DNA of 22,770 bases from Caenibius sp964466155 (GCA_964466155.1 CAYXMY010000044.1:1-22770); one strand, 5' to 3'; positions 6,602-14,154 are shown, counted from the stretch's first letter. Notes: a model not told the origin generated them from the letters alone. Numbers and translations are program-made.

Positions 6602-6975
6602 TCCGCTATCTGATCGATGCCAATGCCGTCGTCCATGCCTTGGACGAGGGGCATGAGGCACTGACAGCGCGAATCGCGGATTGCGCGCCGGGCGAAATAG
6701 CGATGTCGGTCATCAGCTATGCGGAGATTGCCTACGGCACTTATGTCGGCAAGCCGCCGCCGCCTGAAATTCTCGAAGCATTCATCGAAGCCATACCGCT
6801 AGTCCCGTTCGACGAAGTCGCCGCGCGGGCTTATGCGATGTTGCCTTTCAAGCGGGCCGGGTTCGATCGCCTGCTCGCGGCCCATGCCCTGAGCCTTGGC
6901 GCTGTCGTGATTACCAACAACGAAGCTGACTTTGCCGATGTCCCCGGCCTTGCGGTGGAAAACTGGACTCTTTGA
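6598..6975 (+). CDS. vapC: VapC-type PIN-domain ribonuclease toxin
   Basis: Predicted Mg-dependent endoribonuclease. Characterised VapC toxins cut initiator tRNA or the 23S sarcin-ricin loop; the target here is unknown. The 125-residue protein keeps the acidic PIN residues: Asp7 in LIDANAVV, Glu43 in VISYAEIAYG, Asp90 in GFDRLLAAHAL, and the fourth region VITNNEADFADVPGL with Asn107/Asn108 and Asp111. The length is slightly short for the family because the segment before Asp90 is compact. GTG at 6598 overlaps the vapB stop, so translation is coupled. The TGA at 6973-6975 directly abuts the trmD ATG at 6976. No inactivating lesion is visible, so the toxin should be active when free. Confidence 0.93.
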   Translation: MIRYLIDANAVVHALDEGHEALTARIADCAPGEIAMSVISYAEIAYGTYVGKPPPPEILEAFIEAIPLVPFDEVAARAYAMLPFKRAGFDRLLAAHALSLGAVVITNNEADFADVPGLAVENWTL

Positions 6976-7722
6976 ATGCCTTTCGCCGCGACCATTCTGA
7001 CGCTTTACCCCGAAATGTTTCCTGGCCCGCTGGGGATCAGTCTTGCGGGCCGTGCGCTGGAAGAGGGGCGCTGGTCCTGCACGGCGGTGCAGATGCGCGG
7101 CTTCGCGCAGGACAAGCACCGCACGGTGGACGATACGCCTGCCGGTGGCGGGGCGGGCATGGTGCTCAAGGCCGATGTGTTGGCGCGGGCTGTCGACCAT
7201 GCGCGCGCGCTGCAACCCGATTGCCCCGTGCTGGCGATGACGCCGCGTGGCAAGCCGATCGCGCAGGCGCGGATTCGCGAGCTGGCGGCGGGGCCCGGCG
7301 TGACGATCCTGTGCGGCCGTTTCGAGGGATTCGACGAGCGGATCTTCGCCGGCCGCGAGGTGGAAGAAGTGGCCGTGGGGGATATCGTCCTGTCGGGCGG
7401 AGAGCCTGCCGCGCTGATGATACTCGATGCTTGCATTCGCTTGCTGCCCGGCGTAATGGGCGCGGTCGAAAGCGGGCATGAAGAGAGCTTCGAACAGGAG
7501 CTTCTCGAATATCCGCAATTCACCCGACCTGTCGAATGGGAAGGGCGCACGATCCCTGAAGTGCTGCGATCGGGGGATCATGCGAAAATCGCCGCCTGGC
7601 GGAAACAAAGGGCGGAGGAAGACACACGGTTACGCAGACCGGACCTTTGGGAGCGCCACAGGGGCGCTCGGGACCAGTCTGCCTCTGGCGCGCGGCAGGA
7701 AAAGAAGGACCAGGCTCAATGA
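6976..7722 (+). CDS. trmD: tRNA (guanine37-N1)-methyltransferase
   Basis: SAM-dependent SPOUT enzyme that makes m1G37 next to the anticodon, preventing +1 frameshifts; essential in most bacteria. The 248-residue protein contains ILTLYPEMFPGPLG at the N-terminus, KHRTVDDTPAGGGAGMVLKAD, MTPRGKPIAQ, the trefoil-knot motifs CGRFEGFDERI and GDIVLSGGEPAAL, and LEYPQFTRPVEWEG. All match the family. The ATG follows the vapC stop with no gap and has no convincing ribosome-binding site (a GGTGGA lies too far upstream), so expression probably depends on reinitiation from vapC. The last residues form a Gln/Lys-rich tail whose DNA carries a large hairpin and the rplS ribosome-binding site. The stop overlaps the rplS start as ATGA. 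Confidence 0.97.
   Translation: MPFAATILTLYPEMFPGPLGISLAGRALEEGRWSCTAVQMRGFAQDKHRTVDDTPAGGGAGMVLKADVLARAVDHARALQPDCPVLAMTPRGKPIAQARIRELAAGPGVTILCGRFEGFDERIFAGREVEEVAVGDIVLSGGEPAALMILDACIRLLPGVMGAVESGHEESFEQELLEYPQFTRPVEWEGRTIPEVLRSGDHAKIAAWRKQRAEEDTRLRRPDLWERHRGARDQSASGARQEKKDQAQ
7634..7682 (+). promoter_or_regulatory. Stem-loop at the trmD/rplS junction
   Basis: An extended imperfect hairpin lies inside the trmD 3' end. The outer stem is GCAGAC (7634-7639) with GTCTGC (7677-7682). A short TGG/CCA helix (7648-7650 with 7674-7676) is followed by an inner stem GAGCGCC (7651-7657) with GGCGCTC (7663-7669) and an ACAGG loop. It ends about 36 bases before the rplS ATG. It could tune rplS translation or mRNA stability; function is inference. 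Confidence 0.45.
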
Positions 7723-8096
7723 ACCTGATTCAACAGATCGAAGCCGAGGAAATCGCCAAGGCTGGCAAGGACATTCCCGAGTTCCGTCCGGGTGACACCG
7801 TGCGCGTCGGCGTGAAGGTCGTCGAAGGCGCCCGCACTCGCGTCCAGAACTACGAAGGCGTGTGCATCGCACGCTCGAACCGTGGCATGGGTTCCAACTT
7901 CACCGTCCGCAAGATGAGCTTCGGTGAAGGCGTGGAACGCGTGTTCCCGCTCTATTCGCCGAACATCGACAGCATTACCGTCGTCCGTCGCGGTATCGTG
8001 CGTCGGGCGAAACTCTACTATCTGCGTGGCCGCACCGGTAAACGTGCGCGCATTGCAGAACGGCGTGATTACCAGAGCGCCGGCCAGGAGGGCTAA
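7719..8096 (+). CDS. rplS: 50S ribosomal protein bL19
   Basis: Large-subunit protein at the 30S-50S interface. The 125-residue sequence is typical: MNLIQQIEAEEIAK, IPEFRPGDTVRVGVKVVEG, RTRVQNYEGVCIARSNRGM, FTVRKMSFGEGVERVFPLYS and VVRRGIVRRAKLYYLRGRTGK. The ATG at 7719 overlaps the trmD stop (ATGA), with AGAAGGA about ten bases upstream. An upstream in-frame extension to 7647 is rejected because it lies within trmD and is not family-like. It closes the ffh-to-rplS operon and is followed by a strong intrinsic terminator. Confidence 0.98.
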   Translation: MNLIQQIEAEEIAKAGKDIPEFRPGDTVRVGVKVVEGARTRVQNYEGVCIARSNRGMGSNFTVRKMSFGEGVERVFPLYSPNIDSITVVRRGIVRRAKLYYLRGRTGKRARIAERRDYQSAGQEG

Positions 8097-8125
8097 GGCC
8101 CTACGCCGCACAACGGAAAATCCGT

Positions 8126-8169
8126 AAAAGGGCGTACCTGGCAAAACCGCCAGGACGCCCTTTTTCTTT
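8126..8169 (+). terminator. Intrinsic terminator of the ffh-rplS operon
   Basis: The 5' arm (AAAAGGGCGT, then CCTGGC after one bulged A) pairs with GCCAGG and ACGCCCTTTT around an AAAACC loop. A T-rich run (TTTTTCTTT) at 8161-8169 follows. This is the clearest Rho-independent terminator in the window and separates the operon from the DUF1287 gene. Confidence 0.93.
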
Positions 8170-8200
8170 AGGTTCCAGACACGTCGAGAAAGGACAGGAT

Positions 8201-8881
8201 ATGCAGATCGCGTTTTCCCGCCGCGGCGTGCTGGCCGGGGGTATCGCGCTGGGGCTGATCGGATGCTCGAAAGCATCCGATGCGCAGGCGCGGGCTGACA
8301 CGGGTATGGCCGGTAATAACCGCCAACCTCGCCCGGTGGGCGGCTCGGCACGCCATTCCGACGCTAGGGCAATGGCCCTGATCGCCGCCGCGCGCGGCCA
8401 GATCGGGGTCACGCAGGCCTACGATCCGGGGTACAGCCAGATTGCCTATCCGGGCGGCGATGTCCCGCGCGCGCGGGGTGTGTGCACCGATGTGGTGATC
8501 CGGGCCTATCGCGATGCGTTCGGGATCGATCTTCAGCGTGCGGTGCACGAGGATATGGCGGCCCATTTTGCGGCTTATCCTCGCAACTGGGGCCTGAAGC
8601 GGCCGGACAGGAATATCGACCATCGCCGTGTGCCCAATCTGGAACGGTTCTGGCAACGGGCAGGGGCAAACCGCTCGCTGCCGGCCAGTCCGGAAGGTTG
8701 GCAGCCGGGCGATATCTTTTCCTCGCTGGTCGGCACGCGTCTGCCGCACACCGGCATCGTATCCGACAGGGCTTCGCCGCACGGCGTTCCCCTTGTCATC
8801 CACAATATCGGCCGCGGCACGCAGGAAGAGGAAATTGCCGCCGTGGGCCGGGTGATCGGCCGGTATCGCTGGCGGGTCTGA
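8201..8881 (+). CDS. DUF1287 family protein, predicted lipoprotein
   Basis: An exported protein of unknown activity, with the DUF1287 (YijF-like) pattern over residues 55-226. Visible motifs are GVTQAYDPGYSQI, YPGGDVPRARGVCTDVVIRAYR with Cys95, VHEDM, NWGLKRPDRNIDHRRVPNL, WQPGDIFS and LPHTGIVSD with His183. The conserved Cys and His suggest a papain/NlpC-like hydrolase, possibly acting on cell-wall peptide; that is inference. The N-terminus FSRRGVLAGG resembles a twin-arginine signal and is followed by the lipobox LIGC with Cys22, so a Tat-routed lipoprotein is likely. The ATG at 8201 has AAAGGA a few bases upstream. It follows the rplS terminator and lies 84 bp before asd, so it may share a transcript with asd. 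Confidence 0.85.
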   Translation: MQIAFSRRGVLAGGIALGLIGCSKASDAQARADTGMAGNNRQPRPVGGSARHSDARAMALIAAARGQIGVTQAYDPGYSQIAYPGGDVPRARGVCTDVVIRAYRDAFGIDLQRAVHEDMAAHFAAYPRNWGLKRPDRNIDHRRVPNLERFWQRAGANRSLPASPEGWQPGDIFSSLVGTRLPHTGIVSDRASPHGVPLVIHNIGRGTQEEEIAAVGRVIGRYRWRV

Positions 8882-8952
8882 ATCATGTCCGGCGCGGTGC
8901 GGCGGGCGAAACGCAAAGTTGAGGCAGGGCCAGGAAAAACGGCCAGCCAGAG

Positions 8953-8958
8953 AAGGAG
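8953..8958 (+). promoter_or_regulatory. Ribosome-binding site that sets the asd start
   Basis: AAGGAG lies seven bases before the GTG at 8966. It decides for this start over the in-frame ATG at 8885, which would add 27 basic residues ahead of the first beta strand of the NADP-binding fold. Confidence 0.85.
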
Positions 8959-8965
8959 CAAGAAC

Positions 8966-9991
8966 GTGGGTTATCGTGTAGCAGTTGTCGGTGCGACGGG
9001 TAATGTCGGGCGTGAAATGCTCGCCATTCTGGCCGAGCGTGAATTCCCCATCGATGAGATCGCGGCGGTCGCCAGCCCCCGCTCCACGGGCACCGAGATC
9101 GAATTCGGCGACACCGGCAAGATGCTGAAGGTGAAGAATATCGAACATTTCGATTTCACCGGCTGGGATATCGCGCTGTTCGCCGCCGGATCGGGGCCGA
9201 CGCAGATCTATGCGCCGAAGGCCGCCAGCCAGGGCTGCGTCGTGATCGACAACAGCTCGCTCTATCGCATGGACCCGGACGTGCCGCTGATCGTGCCGGA
9301 AGTGAACCCCGACGCGATCGACGATTACAAGAAGAAGAACATCATCGCGAACCCCAACTGCTCCACCGCGCAGATGGTCGTCGCGCTCAAGCCGCTGCAC
9401 GATGCGGCGACGATCAAGCGCGTGGTCGTGTCCACTTACCAGTCGGTTTCGGGCGCGGGCAAGCAGGGCATGGATGAACTGTTCGAGCAGAGCCGGGCGA
9501 TCTTCGTCGGCGATCCGGTTGAAGCGAAGAAGTTCACCAAGCAGATCGCCTTCAACGTCATCCCGCACATCGACGTTTTCCTGGACGACGGTTCGACCAA
9601 GGAAGAATGGAAGATGGTCGCGGAAACGAAGAAGATCCTCGATCCGAAGATCAAGCTCAATGCCACTTGCGTGCGCGTGCCGGTGTTCGTCGGCCACTCC
9701 GAATCCCTGAACATCGAGTTCGAAAAGGAGCTTTCGGCGGAGCAGGCTCAGAACATCCTGCGCGAAGCGCCGGGCGTGATGCTGGTCGATAAGCGGGAAG
9801 ATGGCGGTTACGTGACCCCGGTCGAAGCCGCCGGCGATAGCGCGACCTATATCAGCCGCGTGCGTGAAGATTCGACGGTGGACAACGGCCTGTGCCTGTG
9901 GTGCGTGTCGGACAATCTGCGCAAGGGCGCCGCGCTCAACGCCGTGCAGATCGCCGAACTGCTCGGCCGCCGGCATCTCAAGAAGGGCTGA
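8966..9991 (+). CDS. asd: Aspartate-semialdehyde dehydrogenase
   Basis: NADPH-dependent reduction of beta-aspartyl phosphate to aspartate semialdehyde, the branch point to lysine/diaminopimelate, threonine and methionine. The 341-residue protein has the GATGNVG dinucleotide motif at 9-15 and the catalytic NPNCSTAQ with Cys132. It also has STYQSVSGAGKQGM, FNVIPHID and CVRVPVFVGHSESLNIEFE with the substrate-binding and His region. The C-terminus ends with DNGLCLWCVSDNLRKGAALNAVQIAELL. The length and motifs fit the proteobacterial Asd family. The GTG start follows from the AAGGAG at 8953-8958. It is followed by an inverted repeat and then by the convergent efflux operon. Confidence 0.97.
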   Translation: MGYRVAVVGATGNVGREMLAILAEREFPIDEIAAVASPRSTGTEIEFGDTGKMLKVKNIEHFDFTGWDIALFAAGSGPTQIYAPKAASQGCVVIDNSSLYRMDPDVPLIVPEVNPDAIDDYKKKNIIANPNCSTAQMVVALKPLHDAATIKRVVVSTYQSVSGAGKQGMDELFEQSRAIFVGDPVEAKKFTKQIAFNVIPHIDVFLDDGSTKEEWKMVAETKKILDPKIKLNATCVRVPVFVGHSESLNIEFEKELSAEQAQNILREAPGVMLVDKREDGGYVTPVEAAGDSATYISRVREDSTVDNGLCLWCVSDNLRKGAALNAVQIAELLGRRHLKKG

Positions 9992-10024
9992 TCGCCAGCC
10001 CGGCCTGTGCAAGCCGATTTTGGA

Positions 10025-10061
10025 ACCGGCCTGTCCTGACGCAATGTCGGGGCGGGCCGGT
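10025..10061. terminator. Hairpin between convergent asd and emrB
   Basis: ACCGGCC at 10025-10031 pairs with GGCCGGT at 10055-10061. Inside it, CCTGAC (10035-10040) pairs with GTCGGG (10046-10051) through one G-T wobble. No T-tract follows on either strand. It may be a shared, Rho-assisted end for asd and the emrB transcript. Confidence 0.45.
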
Positions 10062-10106
10062 GCCGTTCAAGGTCCGGGAAATCGGGGTGGGTAACGATCC
10101 GCGTCT

Positions 10107-11699
10107 TTAATGGCCGGTTTCCTCGGGCACAAAGCGCGGGCCGGGTTTGATCTTCATCAGCAGGATCAGCGGCAGCGTCGCGAGGGCAAACCACATCATC
10201 AGGTAGAAATCGTCGACATAGGCGATCATCGCTGCCTGCCGATTCACTTCCCCGTCGACCATGTACATCCCGACATCGGCAATCGACTGGTAGCGGTCCA
10301 CGGTCGAAAGATCGATCAGCCCGTCGATAGTGCCCGAAATATGGGCGGCGAGATCGCTGTGGCTGACCTGCACATTGCGGGCGAACAGCGCGGTCATGAT
10401 CGAAATGCCGATGGAAGAGCCGACCGAGCGAAACAGGTTGAGCAGGCTCGACCCTTCCGCGCGCAACTGCGCCTTCAGCGTGGAAAAGGCCGCAATGTTG
10501 ATCGGCAGGAACACGAAGCCGACGCCAAGACCCATGAATACACCGGAGACGATGATTTCGTGCTGCCCGATGTCGAGCGACCAGGCGGACATGAGATAGA
10601 GCGAATAAGCCAGCATAATCGTCCCGACGCCGACCAGAATGCGGGCATCGATATTGTACTTTCTCACCAGCCATCCGGCCAATTGCATCGATATCAGCGA
10701 GCCGATGCTGCGCGGGACCAGCAGCATGCCGGTGTCGATCACATTGTATCCCAGAAGGCTCTGCATCAGCGGCGGGAGCAACGCCATATTGGCGTACATC
10801 ACCAGCCCGGTCACGACCATGAACACCAGCGCGATGTTATAGTTGAGATCTGCGAACAGCAGGCGATCGAACAGAGGGTGGGCGGCCGTGCAAAAATGGA
10901 TCACCGCCATCCATACGCAGGATACGATAATGCCGACGTAAATCCAGCTTTCGGCGGCATTGAACCAGTCGATCTGATGGCCGCGATCAAGCAGCATCTG
11001 CAGCGCGGTCAGCGCCGCGGCGACCAGCAGGAACCCGGTCCAGTCGAAGGGGCGCTCCACTTTGGGAGTCTGGGGAAGCTGAGCTACGAGGATCACCAGC
11101 GCCACCGCGCCGAGCGGCACGTTGACGTAAAAAATCCACCGCCAGTTCGAATATTCGGTGATGTAACCGCCCAGGACGGGGCCGATAATCGGGCCGATGA
11201 TGACCCCGAAGCTCCACAGCGCCATAATCGAGGCTTGCCGGCTGGGCTTGGTCGCGTCGAGCATCGAGCTTTGGCTGAGGGGCAGAAGGAAGGCGCCTGA
11301 AATTCCCTGAAGACAGCGGAACAGCACCATGACTTCCAGATTCCACGCCATCCCGCACAACATGGAGGCGGTAACGAAACCCGCCGTTGCCGCAATGAAC
11401 AGCCGCCTTGCGCCGATCCGCCCCGAGAGCCAGCCAGTGGTGGGCAGGGCGACGGCGCTGGCGATGATATAGCTGGTCAAGACCCAGGTGATCGTGTCCG
11501 GCTGGGCGCCCAGCGCCGATTGCATGTGCGGCAGCGCGACGTTGGCGATGGTCGAATCCAGCACCTGCATGAGCGCCGAGAGCATGGTGCCCAGCACCAG
11601 CAGGCCGTGATTGGAGACCGGAAAACGCGCGACGTCGCGAATCGCTTCGCCCAGCGCAGCATCGCCGCCGTTCTGCGTGGGGGCTGCGGCGCCCGCCAT
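10107..11699 (-). CDS. emrB: DHA2-family MFS multidrug efflux permease (EmrB-like)
   Basis: Inner-membrane proton-driven drug exporter of the 14-helix DHA2 group (EmrB/QacA). With EmrA and an outer-membrane channel it forms a tripartite pump. The 530-residue protein has LDSTIANVALPHMQ (motif D1) near residues 47-60, GWLSGRIGARRLF (motif A region) and the antiporter motif C form GPIIGPVLGGYI. Later come the large number of hydrophobic helices and a periplasmic loop near the C-terminus (HISGTIDGLIDLSTVDRY). The ATG at 11699 lies 4 bp after the emrA stop, with AAGGG in the emrA end as ribosome-binding site. Drugs exported cannot be read from the sequence. Confidence 0.94.
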   Translation of the reverse strand: MAGAAAPTQNGGDAALGEAIRDVARFPVSNHGLLVLGTMLSALMQVLDSTIANVALPHMQSALGAQPDTITWVLTSYIIASAVALPTTGWLSGRIGARRLFIAATAGFVTASMLCGMAWNLEVMVLFRCLQGISGAFLLPLSQSSMLDATKPSRQASIMALWSFGVIIGPIIGPVLGGYITEYSNWRWIFYVNVPLGAVALVILVAQLPQTPKVERPFDWTGFLLVAAALTALQMLLDRGHQIDWFNAAESWIYVGIIVSCVWMAVIHFCTAAHPLFDRLLFADLNYNIALVFMVVTGLVMYANMALLPPLMQSLLGYNVIDTGMLLVPRSIGSLISMQLAGWLVRKYNIDARILVGVGTIMLAYSLYLMSAWSLDIGQHEIIVSGVFMGLGVGFVFLPINIAAFSTLKAQLRAEGSSLLNLFRSVGSSIGISIMTALFARNVQVSHSDLAAHISGTIDGLIDLSTVDRYQSIADVGMYMVDGEVNRQAAMIAYVDDFYLMMWFALATLPLILLMKIKPGPRFVPEETGH

Positions 11700-11703
11700 C
11701 GCG

Positions 11704-12795
11704 TCAGCGGCCCTTGTCGCGGGTGAACACGGTCACATTGGCGGAAAGGCCGGCGATCAGCTTGCGCGGACCGTTCCCCTCGATAGCGATCCGCACCGGC
11801 ACGCGCTGCGTGACCTTGACCCAGTTGCCGGTGGCGTTCTGCGCCGGAAGGACGGAAAATTCGGACCCGGTGCCTGCACCGATGGAGGTGACGTGGCCTT
11901 TCAACGGGGTGTCGGGATAGGCATCGAGACGGATTTCGGCCCGTTGGCCGACCCGCATATCCTTGAGATCGGTTTCCTTGAAGTTCGCTTCCACGTAGCT
12001 GTCATCGCTTTTGACGAGCGTGACCACGGGCAACCCGCTCACGATCAACTGGCCTTTTTGCAGGCGGTTCGCTTCCGCGACGATGCCGGATGCGGGGGCG
12101 CGCACGACCGTGCGCTTGAGATCGAGTTCGGCGGTGGCCCGCTGCGCCTTGGCGACCGCGATCTGCGGATTGACGCCGGGGACAGCTTCCCCGGTGGCGA
12201 GGCGCGCACGCGCTTCGTTCTGATTGGCGAGAGCAGTGCGGAGCGAGGCGCGTGCCTGTTCGACCGCATGATGCGCCGCGTCATAATCCGCCTTGGTGGT
12301 GAAGCCGCGGCCCCACAGGGCTTGTTGCCGCGCGAAATTGGCCTGCGCGAAGGCAATATTTTCCTGCGCCGCGCTGATATCGGCGCCGGACAGCGCCGTA
12401 TCGTGCGACAGGGCGGTGACATTGACCTGTGCGTTGGCCAGCGAGGCGTTGGCCTGCTGGATTTTCAGTTCGAAAGGATTGGGATCGATGCGGAACAGGA
12501 TTTGGCCCGCTTCGACATGCTGGTTTTCCTTCACATAAGCTTCGGAAATCGGGCCGCCGACTTCGGCGCTGATCGAAACCTTGTCCTGTTTGACATAGGC
12601 ATTTTCCGTCGACACCTTGCCTTGCTGCATGATCCAGTAAGTCACGCCGCCGCCCACGATCAGCAGGGGCACGCTGATCATGGCAATCAGGCGCAGGCGC
12701 TTGGTTCCGATACGTTCCATCTGGCCGCGTTCCGGAGTTCCGCCGGCGGAAGCGGCGGTGTTGTCGTTGCGAATGGGCAGGTCGGCCTCGGCCAT
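11704..12795 (-). CDS. emrA: HlyD/EmrA-type membrane fusion protein of efflux pump
   Basis: Periplasmic adaptor that links the EmrB permease to an outer-membrane channel. The 363-residue protein has a short cytoplasmic N-terminus, one transmembrane helix at about 35-56 (LRLIAMISVPLLIVGGGVTY), and the TENAYVKQD..ISAEVGGPISEAYV lipoyl half-motif. A helical hairpin at about 110-210 is rich in Ala, Gln and Glu. The second lipoyl half (VVRAPASGIVAEANRLQKGQ) and a beta-barrel end (VRIAIEGNGPRKLIAGLSANVTV) follow. The ATG at 12795 follows the marR stop by 6 bp. No outer-membrane factor gene is adjacent, so that partner must be encoded elsewhere. Confidence 0.95.
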   Translation of the reverse strand: MAEADLPIRNDNTAASAGGTPERGQMERIGTKRLRLIAMISVPLLIVGGGVTYWIMQQGKVSTENAYVKQDKVSISAEVGGPISEAYVKENQHVEAGQILFRIDPNPFELKIQQANASLANAQVNVTALSHDTALSGADISAAQENIAFAQANFARQQALWGRGFTTKADYDAAHHAVEQARASLRTALANQNEARARLATGEAVPGVNPQIAVAKAQRATAELDLKRTVVRAPASGIVAEANRLQKGQLIVSGLPVVTLVKSDDSYVEANFKETDLKDMRVGQRAEIRLDAYPDTPLKGHVTSIGAGTGSEFSVLPAQNATGNWVKVTQRVPVRIAIEGNGPRKLIAGLSANVTVFTRDKGR

Positions 12796-12801
12796 GGTCC
12801 T

Positions 12802-13245
12802 CTATTCCCTGTATTCCGGTGTTTTGTCCGGCACCGCGACGAGCCGTTCCGACATGCGCGTAAGCAGCTTGTGGAGCGTTTGCAATTCATCGGGCGCGAA
12901 TGTGGATTGTATATCGTGAGCGAGCCGGTCGATCTTTTCCTGCAGGACAGGGGCCAGAGCCCGCGCCTTGGCAGAACGGGTGAGCAGACGCGCGCGCCGA
13001 TCGGTGGGATCGGGCTTGCGTTCGATCAGATCGGCTTCCACCATCCGGTCGACCATGCGGCAAAGGGTGATCGGCTCCACTTCCAGCGCGTTGGCGTAGA
13101 AGCTCTGCTGTTCGCCTTCGTTGGCGGCAAGCAGCATCAGCAGGCGCGCCTGAGCCCCGGTAACGCCGATCTCGCGCATCCGTTCGTCGAACATGCGGCG
13201 CATATGGCGCGCGCAGTCGGCCAGAAGATAGCCCACCTCTCTCAT
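12802..13245 (-). CDS. MarR-family transcriptional regulator
   Basis: Winged-helix repressor probably controlling the emrAB genes it precedes, released by a small aromatic ligand or drug (family knowledge). The 147-residue protein has the MarR architecture: an N-terminal dimer helix, GVTGAQARLLMLLAANEG at 27-44, recognition-helix region ALEVEPITLCRMVDRMVEADLIERK at 53-77, the wing DPTDRRARLLTRS at 79-91, and a C-terminal dimerisation helix. The ATG at 13245 lacks an obvious ribosome-binding site because upstream is pyrimidine-rich; the GTG at codon 4 is another option, and leaderless translation is possible. The frame stays open upstream but is antisense to the hydrolase gene and not MarR-like. 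Confidence 0.92.
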   Translation of the reverse strand: MREVGYLLADCARHMRRMFDERMREIGVTGAQARLLMLLAANEGEQQSFYANALEVEPITLCRMVDRMVEADLIERKPDPTDRRARLLTRSAKARALAPVLQEKIDRLAHDIQSTFAPDELQTLHKLLTRMSERLVAVPDKTPEYRE

Positions 13246-13268
13246 CGTGAGGGGGGATATGATAAGTG

Positions 13269-13285
13269 TGCTTAGTATGCAAGCA
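13269..13285. promoter_or_regulatory. Candidate MarR operator upstream of the marR-emrAB operon
   Basis: An interrupted palindrome, TGCTT-N7-AAGCA, lies 24 bp before the marR start, in the marR/hydrolase intergenic region. Its size (17 bp) fits MarR-family sites. It overlaps -35-like sequences (CTTGCA, ATGCTT) for the minus strand, upstream of a -10-like TATCAT at 13264-13259. I cannot fix the exact promoter. Confidence 0.4.
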
Positions 13286-13398
13286 TGCGGGTGGGCGAAA
13301 CGGCGGGTTTTGCGGCAGTTTTGCATTTGTGGCGCAGGGCGGGTAACGCCCGCTTCCCACAGGTGAAATACCCCGCAATCGATAGAGGATGGCCCCCG

Positions 13399-14154
13399 AT
13401 GAGCGATGTGACTGTCGATTTCGCCATGGCCCGCGATGGCACGCGGCTGGCGCTCCATCGGGTGGGGTCGGGGCGGCCGCTGCTTTTGCTGCATGGCCTG
13501 TTTTCCAACGCGGATACGAACTGGATTCGCTACGGCCACGCGCGGACGCTGGCGGATGCGGGTTTCGATGTGATCATGCCTGATTTGCGCGCCCATGGGC
13601 AGAGCGAGGCGCCGCACGGGGCCGCTGCCTATCCGCGCGATGTGCTGGTGCGCGATGTCGAAGACGTCATTGCCCATTGCGCTTTGTCCGATTTCGATCT
13701 CGGCGGTTTTTCGCTCGGTGCGCGGACCTCGGTGGCAGCGGTGATCGCGGGCGTTGCACCGCGCCGGCTGATGCTGGCGGGCATGGGATTGCAAGGACTG
13801 GCCGGATGGCATCGGCGCGCGGCTTTCTTCATCGATGCGATTGACCGGCTCGATGAAGTGAAGCGCGGCGATCCCGCCTATTTCGCCGTCCAGTTCATGA
13901 AATCGACTGGGGTTGACCGTGTGGCGGCGCGATTGCTGCTGCAATCGGTTGGCGACATTGCCGAGAGCGATCTGGCCAGCGTCACCATGCCAACGCTGGT
14001 GGTGAGCGGTGACAAGGATCGCGACAACGGCACGCCGGAAGAACTGGTTGCGGCCTTGCCCGATGCGCGCTTCGTGGAGATTTCCGGGACGCATATGAGT
14101 TCCGTCACCGATCCCGCGCTGGGCCGCGCGATGGCGCAGTTCCTGACCGCATAA
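13399..14154 (+). CDS. Alpha/beta hydrolase
   Basis: Cytoplasmic alpha/beta-hydrolase-fold enzyme; substrate unknown. The 251-residue protein has the oxyanion-region HGLFSN at 32-37, the PDLRAHGQS segment at 61-69, and the nucleophile elbow GFSLG at 103-107 with Ser105. The acid is Asp205 or Asp207 in SGDKDRDN, and the catalytic His232 lies in GTHMSS. All triad elements are present, so it should be an active esterase/lipase-like or related hydrolase. There is no signal peptide. The ATG at 13399 has AGAGGA nine bases upstream and gives the family-like start; the longer frame from 13285 runs through the marR operator region. It is divergent from marR, but a functional tie to the efflux pump is not shown. 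Confidence 0.88.
   Translation: MSDVTVDFAMARDGTRLALHRVGSGRPLLLLHGLFSNADTNWIRYGHARTLADAGFDVIMPDLRAHGQSEAPHGAAAYPRDVLVRDVEDVIAHCALSDFDLGGFSLGARTSVAAVIAGVAPRRLMLAGMGLQGLAGWHRRAAFFIDAIDRLDEVKRGDPAYFAVQFMKSTGVDRVAARLLLQSVGDIAESDLASVTMPTLVVSGDKDRDNGTPEELVAALPDARFVEISGTHMSSVTDPALGRAMAQFLTA

Noticed and set aside
8168..10012. 614-codon open frame antisense to the DUF1287 and asd genes
   Set aside because: It spans two clear genes and a terminator on the other strand and shows no protein-like features; it is a GC-driven shadow.
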